NCBI RefSeq assembly: GCF_028283785.1
Contig: NZ_JAPWKB010000005.1
Span: 434,001-498,000, forward strand
DNA: 64,000 nt
From: Paraburkholderia sp.
GTDB taxonomy: Bacteria > Pseudomonadota > Gammaproteobacteria > Burkholderiales > Burkholderiaceae
Direction of reading: 5' to 3'
Shown: one piece after another, positions 46,182 to 56,290 of the stretch
Layout of the letters: each line of letters opens with the position of its first letter
How positions within the stretch are numbered: the first letter of the stretch is position 1
Made by a program: the position numbers and the translations under genes
The notes under the pieces: model-generated
What the model was told of the DNA's origin: nothing
Database searches by the model: none
Seen by the model: only the letters and a program-made list of their open reading frames with translations

Positions 46182-47246
46182 TCAGTCTGCTGCGCTCGTC
46201 ACGGATTCGGGCCCAGCTGCCGCGTGTCTGACCTGTTTAAGCAGATCGAGCGCGACGTCGACAATCATGTCTTCCTGACCGCCGACCATCTTGCGCCGGC
46301 CGAGCTCCACCAGGATGTCTACCGTCTTGAGGCCATACTTGCTCGCCGCGACCTCCGCGTGGCGGAGAAAGCTCGAATACACGCCGGCATAACCGAGCGC
46401 AAGCGTCTCGCGGTCCACCCGAACCGGACGATCCTGCAATGGCCGCACGAGATCGTCGGCAGCATCCATCAGCCGGTATAGATCACAACCGTGTTGCCAG
46501 CCCTGACGTTCCGCTGCTGCGATAAACACCTCCAGGGGCGCATTGCCCGCGCCGGCCCCCATTCCCGCGAGACTCGCGTCGATGCGATCGCACCCTTCCT
46601 CGACCGCGACCAGCGAATTCGCAACGCCGAGGCTCAGGTTGTGATGCGCATGCATACCAGTCCCGGTCTCGGGCTTTAGCGTGTCCTTGAATGCGCGGAA
46701 ACGATCGCGGATGTCCTTCATGCCGAGCGCGCCTCCGGAATCTACGACGTACACACAGCTCGCGCCGTAGCTCTCCATCAGCTTCGCCTGGTCGGCGAGC
46801 TTCTGCGGCGTGGTCATGTGGCTCATCATCAGAAAGCCGACCGGGTCCATACCGAGTTTGCGCGCGAACTCCAGATGCTGACGCGACACGTCGGCCTCCG
46901 TGCAATGGGTGGCGACTCTCACCACCCGCGCACCGGCGTCGTAAGCATTGCGGAGGTCGTGCATGGTGCCAATGCCGGGAATCAGTAGCGTGGCGATCTT
47001 CGCTGTCTTCACGCTTTCTGCCGCGGCCGCGATCCATTCAACGTCGCTATGCGCGCCGAAACCATAATTGAAGCTCGAGCCTTCGATGCCGTCGCCGTGC
47101 GCGACTTCGATACTGTCGACGCCTGCCAGATCTAGCGCCGAGGCAATCGCTTTCACATGCGCAATACTGTATTGATGGCGAATCGCGTGGCTACCGTCAC
47201 GCAGTGTGACGTCCGAGATATACAGCTTTTTTTCGATCGATGTCAT
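46182..47246 (-). CDS. mhpE: 4-Hydroxy-2-oxovalerate aldolase
   Basis: 354 residues from ATG 47246. [20 protein letters not shown] contains the HMGL-type TLRDG metal/substrate motif, and [18 protein letters not shown] and [20 protein letters not shown] carry the Mn-binding HxH. It cleaves 4-hydroxy-2-oxovalerate to pyruvate and acetaldehyde. The start codon overlaps the stop of the acetaldehyde dehydrogenase gene (TAATG); the two proteins form a complex that channels acetaldehyde. Last gene of the minus-strand lower pathway. Also called nbaI in 2-nitrobenzoate clusters. Confidence 0.97.
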   Translation of the reverse strand: MTSIEKKLYISDVTLRDGSHAIRHQYSIAHVKAIASALDLAGVDSIEVAHGDGIEGSSFNYGFGAHSDVEWIAAAAESVKTAKIATLLIPGIGTMHDLRNAYDAGARVVRVATHCTEADVSRQHLEFARKLGMDPVGFLMMSHMTTPQKLADQAKLMESYGASCVYVVDSGGALGMKDIRDRFRAFKDTLKPETGTGMHAHHNLSLGVANSLVAVEEGCDRIDASLAGMGAGAGNAPLEVFIAAAERQGWQHGCDLYRLMDAADDLVRPLQDRPVRVDRETLALGYAGVYSSFLRHAEVAASKYGLKTVDILVELGRRKMVGGQEDMIVDVALDLLKQVRHAAAGPESVTSAAD

Positions 47247-48205
47247 TACGCGGCCTCCTTGTGTCCACGCGCGATGCCAGCCGTCATCCGGCGGTCCGCC
47301 ATCATGTCGGCACACGCGAGCGCGGCCGACGTCATGATGTCGAGGTTGCCCGCATACGCAGGCAGATAGTGAGCGGCGCCTTCCACTTCGAGGAACACGG
47401 ACGTTTTCAGGCCATGCGTCGGACCGATGCCCGGCACGTTCAGCGGCTGCTCCGGCGAGATCACATCGAACTGCACCGTCTGCTTCAGGCGATAACCCGG
47501 CACGTACACCTGCACGCTCGCCACCATTCGTGCGATGCTGTCTTCAATGACCTGCCGGTCGGCAAGTTCGGACAACACGAACACGGTGTCGCGCATGATG
47601 AGCGGCGGCTCGGCCGGATTCAGCACAATGATGGCTTTTCCGCGCGTCGCGCCGCCCAAGATTTCGATTGCACTACGCGTCGTTTCAGTGAATTCGTCGA
47701 TGTTCGCGCGCGTGCCCGGGCCTGCCGATTTGCTCGATATCGACGCGACGATCTCCGCATAGTGCACCTTGGCTACGCGTGAGACCGCTGCGACGATCGG
47801 AATGGTTGCCTGCCCACCACATGTCACCATGTTTATGTTGGTGGCGTCTTCCGCTTCGAGGTTAATCGCCGGAATGACGTACGGACCAATTGCCGCGGGC
47901 GTCAGGTCGATCACCTGCACGCCGTGCGCCTGCAACACGTCATTGTGGCGCTTGTGTGCACCCGCGGACGTGGCATCGAACACGATATCGATGTCCTTGA
48001 AAAGGTCGAGCTTTAGCAGGCCATCCAGGCCTTCCGCGGTTGTCGCCACGCCCATCCTTTGCGCGCGCGCGAGGCCCTCCGATTTAGGATCGACGCCAAC
48101 CATTGCGCTCATCTCGAGGCGTTTGCTGTTGCGCATCACCTTGATCATCAGGTCCGTGCCGATATTGCCGGATCCGATGATCGCCACTTTTACCTTACCA
48201 GTCAT
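47246..48205 (-). CDS. mhpF: Acetaldehyde dehydrogenase (acylating)
   Basis: 319 residues from ATG 48205, preceded by CCGGAGCGAAT. The NAD motif is [20 protein letters not shown], and [20 protein letters not shown] holds the catalytic Cys in [26 protein letters not shown] is also typical of MhpF/BphJ. It converts acetaldehyde, NAD and CoA to acetyl-CoA and partners the aldolase. Upstream in-frame codons to 48427 overlap non-conserved sequence, so 48205 is the start. Confidence 0.97.
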   Translation of the reverse strand: MTGKVKVAIIGSGNIGTDLMIKVMRNSKRLEMSAMVGVDPKSEGLARAQRMGVATTAEGLDGLLKLDLFKDIDIVFDATSAGAHKRHNDVLQAHGVQVIDLTPAAIGPYVIPAINLEAEDATNINMVTCGGQATIPIVAAVSRVAKVHYAEIVASISSKSAGPGTRANIDEFTETTRSAIEILGGATRGKAIIVLNPAEPPLIMRDTVFVLSELADRQVIEDSIARMVASVQVYVPGYRLKQTVQFDVISPEQPLNVPGIGPTHGLKTSVFLEVEGAAHYLPAYAGNLDIMTSAALACADMMADRRMTAGIARGHKEAA

Positions 48206-48335
48206 ATTCGCTCCGGAATCATGTTTCCTGCTTAACGATGCATCGTTCGTTGACTCAGGGCGCAGTCCACCACGGCCCCAGACACCGGGACCTTTTGTGT
48301 CGATCACGATGGCTGCACCGTCCTGTTGCCATGCC

Positions 48336-49103
48336 TTAATCCGTGATGTGAAAACCAACCCGGCCGAGCCGCTCCATGTCGACAGATATGTGCTGTCCAG
48401 GCTTGATCCATTCGGCCGGCGTTGCACCGCCCGCCATCACGATCCAGCCTGCTTGCAACGGCTCGCCGGCCTGCGCCGACAGCCGTGCGGCAGCGACCAA
48501 TGAACGCAGCGGATGACCGAGCAGCGCAGCGGTCGAGCCAACTTGCGAAACGCGGCCATCGATATTGAGCGTGAGACCGAGGTTGCTGAAGTCGGTCCGG
48601 GGATCGCACCATGCGCCGATCACAAAGCCGCTCGATGACGCGTTATCCGCGATTACTTCGGGCAGGGTGAACTTGAAGTCTTTGTAGCGCGAATCGATGA
48701 TCTCGAGCGCGGGGGCGATAGCGTCGACAGCGGCAAGCGCTTGCGGTCCGGTGACATCACCTTCGAGCGAACGCTTCAGAATGAATGCAATTTCAGGCTC
48801 CACTCGCGGATGCACGAATCTCGAGAAGTCGATCGACGTTCCTTCCTCGATCTGCATTCCCGAAGTGAGGCGCCCCCAGATGACGTCGGAAAGCCCCATC
48901 TGGACCATCTTCGCGCGGCTCGTGAAACCCATCTTCACACCGACACGCCGCTCCCCGCGTTCGACGCGGCGCTTGATCGACGCCGATTGGATCTCGTATG
49001 CCAGATCGAGCGAAAGCCGCCCTTCGGGATCGAATTGGGAAACTTCGCTGGCGGTACGCGCAGCGTCGTCGAGCAGTGTTGCGTATTCGGAAATCGGGCT
49101 CAT
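48336..49103 (-). CDS. nbaG: 4-Oxalocrotonate decarboxylase
   Basis: 255 residues from ATG 49103, which overlaps the hydratase stop. It has the FAH-related hydratase/decarboxylase fold: [39 protein letters not shown] with the metal ExE, and [15 protein letters not shown]. It removes CO2 from 4-oxalocrotonate to give 2-oxopent-4-enoate. It is paralogous to the next gene (about 30 percent similar by eye) and the pair usually forms a complex. The 130-bp gap to mhpF shows no gene. Confidence 0.92.
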   Translation of the reverse strand: MSPISEYATLLDDAARTASEVSQFDPEGRLSLDLAYEIQSASIKRRVERGERRVGVKMGFTSRAKMVQMGLSDVIWGRLTSGMQIEEGTSIDFSRFVHPRVEPEIAFILKRSLEGDVTGPQALAAVDAIAPALEIIDSRYKDFKFTLPEVIADNASSSGFVIGAWCDPRTDFSNLGLTLNIDGRVSQVGSTAALLGHPLRSLVAAARLSAQAGEPLQAGWIVMAGGATPAEWIKPGQHISVDMERLGRVGFHITD

Positions 49104-49918
49104 TGACGTGCCTCGCGCGGTTCTTGTGGGAAATCGGCTTCGAACACGGCTCGCACCGAGCCCAGCCCGTTGATACGCGCGTCGACGATATCGCCGGGAG
49201 CCACCGAAACCATCGGGCCGAGTGCGCCCGACAACACGAGGTCTCCCGCACGCAGCGGGGTGCCAAGCGTGGCCATCGTGCGCGCGAGCCACACGACGGC
49301 ATTGATCGGATTGCCGAGGCAGGCAGCGCCAGCGCCGACCGACACCGGCTCGCCGCGCCGCTCCATGACCATCCCGCACAGATGCACGTCGAATTCGGAC
49401 AGCTTGCGCGGACTGGCACCAAGCACGTACGCCGAGGCAGACGCGTTGTCCGCGATCGTGTCGGTTATCCGGATGTTCCAGTTCGCGATGCGGCTTCCGA
49501 CGATTTCCAGCGCGGGCAGCGCGTAGTCGATTGCGTTCAGCACGTCGACCTGACCCGGGTTCGGCATGCGCAGGTCGCGCCCCATCACGAAGGCCACCTC
49601 GGCCTCGATCTTCGGTTGCGTGAGAAGAGACGAGGGAATCGGTTCGCCATCGCCGTAGCCCATATCGTCGAACAACATACCGAAATCGGGGCTGTCGACG
49701 CCCAGCTGCTTCTGCACGGCGACCGAGGTGCAGCCGATCTTGCAGCCGACGATGCGCCGGCCTTCCGCGACGCGCCGGTCGACGTTGATACGCTGAATCG
49801 CGTAAGCGTCATCAACGGTCAACTGCTCATATGTGTCACGCAGCGGAGCAATGTAGGTGCGGTTGTGCGCTGCCGTAATAAGCGCTCGGGCCGCTTCTTC
49901 GATCAGTTGCGGCGTCAC
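49100..49918 (-). CDS. mhpD: 2-Oxopent-4-enoate (2-hydroxypentadienoate) hydratase
   Basis: 272 residues from the GTG at 49918, which overlaps the tautomerase stop (GTGA). [34 protein letters not shown] (metal ExE) and [15 protein letters not shown] are typical of MhpD/XylJ/NbaH. It adds water to the vinylpyruvate produced by the decarboxylase and yields 4-hydroxy-2-oxovalerate for the aldolase. A longer frame to 50179 overlaps the tautomerase gene and is not credible. Confidence 0.92.
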   Translation of the reverse strand: MTPQLIEEAARALITAAHNRTYIAPLRDTYEQLTVDDAYAIQRINVDRRVAEGRRIVGCKIGCTSVAVQKQLGVDSPDFGMLFDDMGYGDGEPIPSSLLTQPKIEAEVAFVMGRDLRMPNPGQVDVLNAIDYALPALEIVGSRIANWNIRITDTIADNASASAYVLGASPRKLSEFDVHLCGMVMERRGEPVSVGAGAACLGNPINAVVWLARTMATLGTPLRAGDLVLSGALGPMVSVAPGDIVDARINGLGSVRAVFEADFPQEPREARQ

Positions 49919-50121
49919 CGGGCATCCTCCCGCGCGGCGATCTCGTCTTTTGTCTGATCGCCGACGGCCCAATGCGTAGCTGGCGTAACCGTCGCATAGA
50001 CGCGAATCGAGTTGAGCGGCGCGCCGAGCGATTGGTGCACGGTGTGCGCGACGGCTTTGACACATGCCTTGATGGCGTCGTCGTCGCGTCCCTCTACAAG
50101 CGAGATGTGGATGATTGGCAT
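49915..50121 (-). CDS. 4-Oxalocrotonate tautomerase
   Basis: 68 residues beginning [20 protein letters not shown]. Pro2 becomes the N-terminal catalytic proline after Met removal. The residues that follow, including ESL-type [19 protein letters not shown], match the short 4-OT family. It interconverts 2-hydroxymuconate and its 2-oxo form so the decarboxylase can act. It is the first gene of the minus-strand lower-pathway operon, so the promoter lies between it and the divergent LysR gene. Confidence 0.93.
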   Translation of the reverse strand: MPIIHISLVEGRDDDAIKACVKAVAHTVHQSLGAPLNSIRVYATVTPATHWAVGDQTKDEIAAREDAR

Positions 50122-50257
50122 GACTTTCCTGTTTGCATGAGCAGGTCGAGGGTTGATCCGGAACGAACGGCCCGGTCAAGCATCGGCCGCCCTATCGATC
50201 GCCGCCATCATCTACGTTCGCTTTACATACTGTCCAATACCCTCTTTTTAGAATCTG

Positions 50258-50272
50258 ATACCGTTTCGGTAT
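50258..50272. promoter_or_regulatory. LysR-type T-N11-A dyad
   Basis: ATACCG and CGGTAT flank TTT, a perfect dyad containing T-N11-A, the usual LysR recognition shape. It lies 21 bp before the LysR start and about 135 bp before the divergent tautomerase gene, so it can serve autoregulation and activation of the lower pathway. Confidence 0.55.
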
Positions 50273-50293
50273 TGCTGAAACAGGAAAAGACAG

Positions 50294-51211
50294 ATGGAAC
50301 TGAAGCAGATGCGCTACTTCCTCGCATTGGCAGAGGAGTTGAATTTCGGGCGGGCCGCCGAGCGCCTGCATATGGCGCAACCACCACTCACGCGCAACAT
50401 CCGTGCGCTCGAGGCGGAACTCGACACGCAGTTGTTTATCCGCACGAGCAAAGGGGCCGAACTGACCGAAGCCGGGCGCGCGCTGCTCGAAGAAGTACCG
50501 AACATTCTTGCGCTGTCGCGACGTGCCGAAGAACAGACCCAGCTAGCCGGCAAGGGTTATACGGGTCGGCTCGACGTCGGCATTTTCAGCTCGGGGATAC
50601 TGAACGTAATTCCACGTCTGATGGCAGATTTTCATACCCAACGGCCTGCGGTAAAAATCGGGCTGCATAACATGTCAAAGGCTGAACAGATCGCCGCGCT
50701 TCGGGAGCGACGCATCACCATCGGCTTCAATCGGCTGGTTCCGAACGAAGCGGATATCGCGGTGGACTGGGTCCAGCGAGAGTCGTTCCTGGTTGCGCTC
50801 TATGAAGGGCATCCGTTGTGCAGGAAGAAATCTGTGACACTACGTGACCTGGATAATGAACGCATGATCCTGTACCCGAATGCGCCCGTCCACGGACTGG
50901 CGCAAGAGGTTGCGGCAGCGTTTCGAGCCGAAGGCGTCCGCTTGCGGGTCGAACAAGAAGTCGAAGACGTGGTGACATGCATCGCGCTCGTGGCGAGCCG
51001 CTTTGGCATTTGCGTGACGACTGAATCGGCGGTCAACCTGCGTTTACCCGGCGTGATGTACCGCCCGCTTAAGTCAACTCAACTGCGCCAGATTGAACTG
51101 AGTTGCCTGTATCGGCGCAGCGATAGCTCACCGATCTTGCAAGCGTTTCTCAAGTTGATACGGACATCGCGGCGATCGAAACCAGGACAGGAGAACCATC
51201 CAGGTTACTGA
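50294..51211 (+). CDS. LysR-family transcriptional regulator (divergent to lower pathway)
   Basis: 305 residues. MELKQMRYFLALAEELNFGR then AAERLHMAQPPLTRNIRALE is the CatM/BenM-type winged helix. The effector domain starts at GRLDVGIFSSGILNVIPRLM. Preceded by CAGGAAAAGACAG. It is divergent from the tautomerase-hydratase-decarboxylase-dehydrogenase-aldolase operon, which is the standard arrangement for a LysR activator and its target. The likely inducer is a muconate-type intermediate. Confidence 0.93.
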   Translation: MELKQMRYFLALAEELNFGRAAERLHMAQPPLTRNIRALEAELDTQLFIRTSKGAELTEAGRALLEEVPNILALSRRAEEQTQLAGKGYTGRLDVGIFSSGILNVIPRLMADFHTQRPAVKIGLHNMSKAEQIAALRERRITIGFNRLVPNEADIAVDWVQRESFLVALYEGHPLCRKKSVTLRDLDNERMILYPNAPVHGLAQEVAAAFRAEGVRLRVEQEVEDVVTCIALVASRFGICVTTESAVNLRLPGVMYRPLKSTQLRQIELSCLYRRSDSSPILQAFLKLIRTSRRSKPGQENHPGY

Positions 51212-51360
51212 AGTCCCGGTTGAAACCGGTGATATTAGTTGGATGCGATTGCTTGCAGTACGTCCGGCGGAAGAAAATCTGCTGTTCAACTACCGCATCC
51301 AGTGGCACTCGGACGACTTGCCGCTGGGACGTTTTGCGACCTTCACGCTGACCGTGTAGT
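51212..51360 (+). pseudogene. Unrecognised 3' gene fragment
   Basis: Immediately after the LysR gene an open plus frame reads VTEVPVETGDISWMRLLAVR, then PAEENLLFNYRIQWHSDDLP and LGRFATFTLTV before a TAG at 51358-51360. The composition and dense aromatic pattern look strongly coding, but no start, ribosome site or family is apparent. I take it as the tail of a gene cut off by rearrangement; I do not recognise it. Confidence 0.4.
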
Positions 51361-51539
51361 CAGAATGCGGAGCCAGCGAAGCACGTATATTTTTTAGCGC
51401 ATTCGTTTCGTCGCCTTGGGCTATGAACGGCAAAGAACGCTATCCGATACGAAAAGTAGTCAGGCGAGCTCCCCATCATTCGGACTTAGATTCTTGCGGA
51501 CGGAACGCCAACGAATATCCGGTCAAGTTTTGACTAGCA

Positions 51540-51905
51540 TTAGGCTGCCGGTACTTCTTGGTCAAGCGCGATCAGTGTTCCGCCTGCGGCAACTACTTCA
51601 TGATTGAGCGAGGTTGCGGTCGTCGTGTCGGTCAGCCCGGCGTTGAGCTTGTCGATTCGCCGGGCGGTCCTAATCATAGCTTTGACTTTCCCGATCCGGG
51701 CCAGCGTGGAAGGCATCAGCTCTTCGGCATCCGGCGAGCCGACAGGACCGCTGAGTTGGACTAGCCGTCGTCGGCCGTCCGCGTCAAGGTACTGGCGCTC
51801 GCAATACTCCGCCCCGTCCTTGCGGCGCTGGACAATGGTGCCATTTGCCGATGAATACTTCTCTCCGTAACTGCGCGGCCCACTCAAGGCCCGAGCACAT
51901 CGCAT
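51540..51905 (-). pseudogene. Nucleotidyltransferase-like protein fragment
   Basis: About 120 residues with YGEKYSSANGTIVQRRKDGA, EYCERQYLDADGRRRLVQLS, GPVGSPDAEELM and a C-terminal EVVAAGGTLIALDQ. This follows the pattern of the N-terminal region of NTP_transf_8-type proteins (YWYxQYxDxDGRxRQxYLG then later AGATLIGTHAY), in which the polymerase fold comes after. Here the chain stops at that point, so most of the catalytic domain is missing. The match is by pattern memory and is moderate. Confidence 0.4.
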
Positions 51906-52567
51906 GAAGTGCGGTTTCGGGGAGAGTGAAACGCGAAACCGACGGGTGAACTGATTTCGGGTTCTCGGCGGTTTTTCAGTTGGTACTGGGAATATGCACG
52001 CGCCTTGAGACCGACTGCTTGACCCGTGGGAAGATGACCGTATCGAGGACCGCGTGCATCCGAGTGCCTGGAGTGTCATGCTGCCAAGTAAGGTGCCCGG
52101 GGTGGTACGGTCGCGATTCTCCGGACTGTGAAGCTACTACTTGACGGGCGCCTGCTCCGGCCATACTGCATGCCCGAGTGTCGGATCCATCGCTGCCAGA
52201 AGGCTCGATTGACTTCGCTTTGTATGCAGGGAATCGCCATCTTCCCCGCCACCACTTCGGCTGCAATATGACGCGGGTATTCAAATTGGCAACCGCACCT
52301 TTCTGAAAGTCAAAATGCCACTGCTACCGATTACGTCAAATTTAAGAAATCATTGGGCAGAATATGAATCAACGACGTCTTCCGACCGAGCTCGCTCTTC
52401 ATCTGCTAGACATACTCGGACTGCCCCGAGAAGCGCATGATCATCATGTGGGTTTCGTACATGAACGGATTAAAGACAACGCTTCGAGTCCACGATAGAG
52501 CATTGATCGGTCCAGCGCGCAGACTCACCGAGCGCTAAGATCGACCAATGTTGCAAGATGGATTGCA

Positions 52568-52653
52568 GTGCCGTAGAACGCATTAAAGTCGTCAATTTTG
52601 CGACTATAAAATTGTCACCGTTGCGACTATAACCTCGTCAATTCGCGTAATCG
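52568..52653. repeat. 23-bp direct repeats, probable transposon end
   Basis: GTCAATTTTGCGACTATAA at 52591, GTCACCGTTGCGACTATAA at 52614 and GTCAATTCGCG at 52637 start exactly 23 bp apart, and a weaker copy may begin at 52568. Spaced GTC...GCGACTATAA repeats like these are what transposases of the Tn7/TnsB-Mu group or IS21 bind at element ends. No transposase gene adjoins them. Confidence 0.5.
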
Positions 52654-52890
52654 TGAGACGTCGCAGGTTTCGAAGGCATGTTGGGGGGGGGCCCGGATGC
52701 GAATTTAAGTTGTCAACGGACCGGACTCGATTGGCAGCGAAAGAGTACGCAGACGGCGTCTGTCGAGCATCGCCTGAGGCCCGCCGGCGTCGGCACCCAA
52801 CGGGCACGAACCGGCCAAGATGAGACGGTCGACGACTTGGCCCGAATCGACGACAATCGAGGTAAGCACACAAGAAAACCTCCAACGCGA

Positions 52891-53351
52891 ATGATCATAA
52901 ATGCCCGCGATAGCGTCGCTGAACCTGCCTGGATGCCTGTGGCGATTGCCGAAACGTGGCATCAGACGTTTTGCGGTTGGCGAGACGAACCCGCGGATAG
53001 TCGAGTACAACGACCAAACCAATCTCGTTGGCTACGACGACAAGGTTTCGTGGTGTTCCTCATTCATTAACTGGTGCTTGGCATGCGTCGGGGTTCGAGG
53101 TACCAGATCCGCGTTGGCACGATCCTGGCTCGATTGGGGTATCGCCCTTGAAAAGCCCAACCTACGGTTGTATTACTGTCTTGACTCGCGACGATCCCAC
53201 AAGCTGGCCTGATGTATCGCTCAGCGGGAACCTGTATGTCCGGTTTCGTCGTGCTGGGCGCGATTGGGATACCCGGTGGCGTGGCGCTGCTCGTTTATGG
53301 ACGGATTATGCGTGGCGCTCTGGTTGGGGTTATGGGCCGCGCTACGTATGA
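52891..53351 (+). pseudogene. CHAP/TIGR02594-type cell-wall hydrolase with frameshifts
   Basis: Three plus frames join to one protein: MIINARDSVAEPAWMPVAIA (frame from 52891), then GIRRFAVGETNPRIVEYNDQ and KVSWCSSFINWCLACVGVRG with ARSWLDWG, then PTYGCITVLTRDDPTSW and a degenerate tail ending WGYGPRYV at 53351. Intact TIGR02594 proteins have EPxW, NPxIxxY, the catalytic WCSSFVNW segment, ARSWLxWG, GAITV and a C-terminal GYG. All landmarks are present in order, but two one-base shifts break the frame. Such genes are often phage or T6SS lysins or effectors. Confidence 0.7.
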
Positions 53352-53754
53352 GCTAAATCAGTTTGGGACAAATCGGTAGCGAGTGCCAGTGACCGCCATC
53401 CGCGTGTTGTTGATTCGAGTCGCGGCGGCAGCGGAGCATCAGGCAAGTGTGTGCGATGCGGGAGCGTTGGAAAAAGAATTGTCGGAAGTGTTTAACTTTT
53501 TTGCCAGTTTCGCGCCACGTTTCTGCCCGGATCCGAATGGTATCCTCGGCCCCCGCTTCGATGCCTGATAGTTTGAGATGTCGCCGCAATCGACCTCGCA
53601 CACCGGACCGATACCTGAAAAATGCCGCAAGACTCCCTCGACAGGTCTTCTCAAGACCTCCGACGAATCTGTCTCGCCTGCGTACTTCCGTACGCAGGCG
53701 ATCCGACTGAGCCAGACCTGAAGACAATCGCTCGCACGACGCTTTGCTCCCGCG

Positions 53755-55020
53755 TTGCCGGACTACAGTTCCGTGCGTAAGTATCTCTACTGGACACACC
53801 TCTGGATTGGCCTCGTTCTGGGCATCTACTTTGCATTCATGGGGCTCACCGGAAGCGCACTCGTATTCAAGACCGAAATACATGAGGTACTTACGCCGTC
53901 TCTCTATCGAGTCGATGTACCCAGAATTCCGGCCTATGTCCCGCTCGATACGTTGATTGGTGTATTCAGGAGCACTCACCCGGGGGTAAGCACTTTCTCG
54001 ATCAGGCTGCCACTCAAGCCAGATGCATCGACGGTCTTTAGCTACGTTCCGGTGAATCCGCCCGGATGGCGCGGTCCGGTTATCAATCCCTATTCACCCG
54101 TTTCGCCGCCGGTAGTACAGGGGCGACACGACCGGCACGAGTGGTTTATCGATCCCTACTCGGCCAGAGTATTGGGGGAGCAGTTGGTTGGCGGCACATT
54201 TTTCTACGTCTTGCACAATCTTCACGCGCACCTCCTGCTAGAGGGAATCGGCTACACATTCCACACATACGGCGTGCTGTTTCTGCTAACGCTGGTTATA
54301 TCAGGCCTATGGCTGTGGTGGCCTTCTCTGAAGAACTTCGGGAAGCAATTCAAGGCGAGAACCCGAATCAAATTCGGTGCCAGTATCAAGCGGATAATGG
54401 TGGATCTTCACAACGTGGCCGGGTTTTACGCTCTCGTGGTGCTTCTCGCTATCGTGACAACGGCATCTCTTCATTTCTGGCCGACGCAGGCAGCCGCCAT
54501 TATTTCTCAGGCAGTCAAGCTGCTTTCTGAATCGAACGCCAACGCCAACGTAGATGCGAGTGATGTATTTCCCAACAATGCCTGCGCCTCGCAAATTCCC
54601 GCCCTACGCCTCGCAACTTATCAGGAGATTGCCAGAAATGCGGCGAATGCCGAGTCATCTCTCTCGATACTGGAGTTAGATATTAGCCAGGCGAACCCGG
54701 TAGTCCTAATGGGAAGTCGCAACCCACATATGGTTGCGCCGCTTCTTACGAGCGTCACCGTTAATGGCTGTAGCGGTCGCGTCGAAAAGGTGCTGACTCC
54801 CCAAGAGAGTCCAGTGGATATCCGGGCCACCAACTGGATAATGTTTGTCCACTTCGGCCAATGGGGGCCTGGATTTGCGTACTATCTCGTCAGGGCGATC
54901 TGGTTCCTCACCGGAATATGTCCGACCATTCTGTTTCTTTCCGGGGTGCTGATGTATCTGGCCAAGCGTAAGGCAAAGCAGGAAGGTCAAAGACGGCGGG
55001 CGTTCGGCTTGGCGCGTTGA
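53755..55020 (+). CDS. PepSY-domain transmembrane protein
   Basis: About 421 residues. It opens [20 protein letters not shown] then [20 protein letters not shown], the PepSY-TM signature. Two PepSY-like periplasmic parts are separated by membrane segments, and it ends [20 protein letters not shown]. Relatives are iron-regulated or reductase-type membrane proteins that accompany siderophore uptake; the electron-transfer role is not settled. It is the only intact gene in a zone of fragments and seems to use AT-richer codons than its neighbours. The start is uncertain: TTG 53755 or GTG 53773, both with a poor ribosome site. Confidence 0.82.
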   Translation: MPDYSSVRKYLYWTHLWIGLVLGIYFAFMGLTGSALVFKTEIHEVLTPSLYRVDVPRIPAYVPLDTLIGVFRSTHPGVSTFSIRLPLKPDASTVFSYVPVNPPGWRGPVINPYSPVSPPVVQGRHDRHEWFIDPYSARVLGEQLVGGTFFYVLHNLHAHLLLEGIGYTFHTYGVLFLLTLVISGLWLWWPSLKNFGKQFKARTRIKFGASIKRIMVDLHNVAGFYALVVLLAIVTTASLHFWPTQAAAIISQAVKLLSESNANANVDASDVFPNNACASQIPALRLATYQEIARNAANAESSLSILELDISQANPVVLMGSRNPHMVAPLLTSVTVNGCSGRVEKVLTPQESPVDIRATNWIMFVHFGQWGPGFAYYLVRAIWFLTGICPTILFLSGVLMYLAKRKAKQEGQRRRAFGLAR

Positions 55021-55082
55021 GAGTTCTCAGCGCGTTACAGTGGCCATTTGCGGATGCCCGACGTGCTTCTAATATTTTTATC

Positions 55083-55373
55083 GCCTTTGTGGGCACTGTT
55101 GTAGTGGTAAGTCGCAACGACAGACAGACCGGATATCTGCCCTTCAGCCAGGCCGGCGGGGCGTTGCTATTCCACCTGCTGAGTCGCCTGTACGAGCACA
55201 CAAGCGTTGCGGTGACAACGAATCTGGACTTCGCCGAATGGTCCAGCGTGTTCGGCGACGCGAAGATGACCACTGCGTTGCTGGATCGGCTGACGCACAG
55301 GTTCGGTCAGTTAACATGGCTTCCAGAGCGTCCGCTTCGGAGCAATGTGAGTGGCAGAAGTGGGTCGAACTGA
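55083..55373 (+). pseudogene. IS21-family istB fragment
   Basis: The plus frame reads [20 protein letters not shown], then [20 protein letters not shown] and [16 protein letters not shown]. This is the Walker B to C-terminal part of the IS21 ATPase helper IstB ([39 protein letters not shown]). The upstream half, with the Walker A motif, and istA are missing. The sequence lies directly behind the PepSY gene and before a LysR stop, so this is a truncated insertion sequence. Confidence 0.75.
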
Positions 55374-55414
55374 GCCAAAACGCATCGGGCCGTACGCGGC
55401 CATGAACTGCCGTT

Positions 55415-56290
55415 TTACACGACCTTGAACAGCCGCGCGCACATAAAGTCGACGAACACCCTGAGTCTGGGCGATAGCTGCCGACTCGACGGCCATAGGA
55501 TCGAGAATTGTCCAGGGGGCTTCCGGTGATCGTCGAGCACCGTCGCGAGCGCGTCGCGTACCAGAAAATCGGGCATGTACCCGATACCAAAGCCCGCGAT
55601 GACCGCCTCGCGCAAGGCTTCCATGTTGTTGCAGGTCATCGCTGTGCGCAGGTTTGGAGGCTCGCTGTCGTCCGCCGACAGCGCCCACGGTTGGAGCTTG
55701 CCCGTCGTCAGAAAGCGGTAGCGCACGCATGCGTGCGCTTCTAGCTCGCGCAGCGTGCGGGGTACGCCAGCTTGCACCAGATAGCTAGGCGCCGCGCACA
55801 ACATAAAGCTGAACGGACCGAGACCGCGCGACATCAGACTCGAATCCGTCAGCACGCCGCTGCGGATCACTACGTCGAATCCGCCTTCGACGACGTCGGC
55901 GAGCCGGTCGTTGAAATCCAGATCGAGTTCAACATCGGGATAGAGCCGTGCGAATTCCGGCAGCACGGGCATCAGGAATCGATAACCGATTACCGGTAAG
56001 CTGACGCGCAACCTGCCGCGTGGCATTTGTGCCGCCTCCGACAGGACGGCCTGGGCGTCATGTAGATCGTCCAGAATCCGATGGCAGCTCTCGAAAAAGT
56101 GACGTCCTTCGTCGGTGAGCGTGACCTTGCGAGTTGTGCGGTGAAAAAGGCGCACGCCGAGCGATTGCTCCAGTTTCGCAATGGTCTTGCCGACCGCCGA
56201 CGCCGAAATGCCGAGTTTTCGGCCGGCGGCGACGAAACTGAGCGCCTCCGCCGTGCGCACAAATGCAACGATTCCGTTGAGGTTATCCAT
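55415..56290 (-). CDS. LysR-family transcriptional regulator
   Basis: 291 residues from ATG 56290. The N-terminus MDNLNGIVAFVRTAEALSFV then LGISASAVGKTIAKLEQSLG is the CrgA/PA0477-type LysR winged helix. The effector domain begins at GRLRVSLPVIGYRFLMPVLP. It is divergent from the DHA2 efflux gene 166 bp away and is therefore the probable regulator of that transporter. ATG 56320 in the same frame would add ten residues absent from the family. Confidence 0.93.
   Translation of the reverse strand: MDNLNGIVAFVRTAEALSFVAAGRKLGISASAVGKTIAKLEQSLGVRLFHRTTRKVTLTDEGRHFFESCHRILDDLHDAQAVLSEAAQMPRGRLRVSLPVIGYRFLMPVLPEFARLYPDVELDLDFNDRLADVVEGGFDVVIRSGVLTDSSLMSRGLGPFSFMLCAAPSYLVQAGVPRTLRELEAHACVRYRFLTTGKLQPWALSADDSEPPNLRTAMTCNNMEALREAVIAGFGIGYMPDFLVRDALATVLDDHRKPPGQFSILWPSSRQLSPRLRVFVDFMCARLFKVV

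Noticed and set aside
48206..48335. Possible extra gene or start extension between mhpF and the decarboxylase gene
   Set aside because: The extended frame shows no conserved residues and the ribosome site before 48205 is good.
52591..52653. CRISPR array
   Set aside because: Only three short repeats without spacers between them; the units are contiguous, so this is a protein-binding repeat rather than a CRISPR.
52681..52690. Run of G followed by CCC near 52685, as a possible regulatory or phase-variable tract
   Set aside because: It is in decayed DNA with no intact gene close enough to be switched; it may simply be a sequencing-prone homopolymer.
53353..53979. 208-codon minus-strand frame before the PepSY gene
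   Set aside because: It overlaps the PepSY start antisense, has arginine-rich random composition and no family match.
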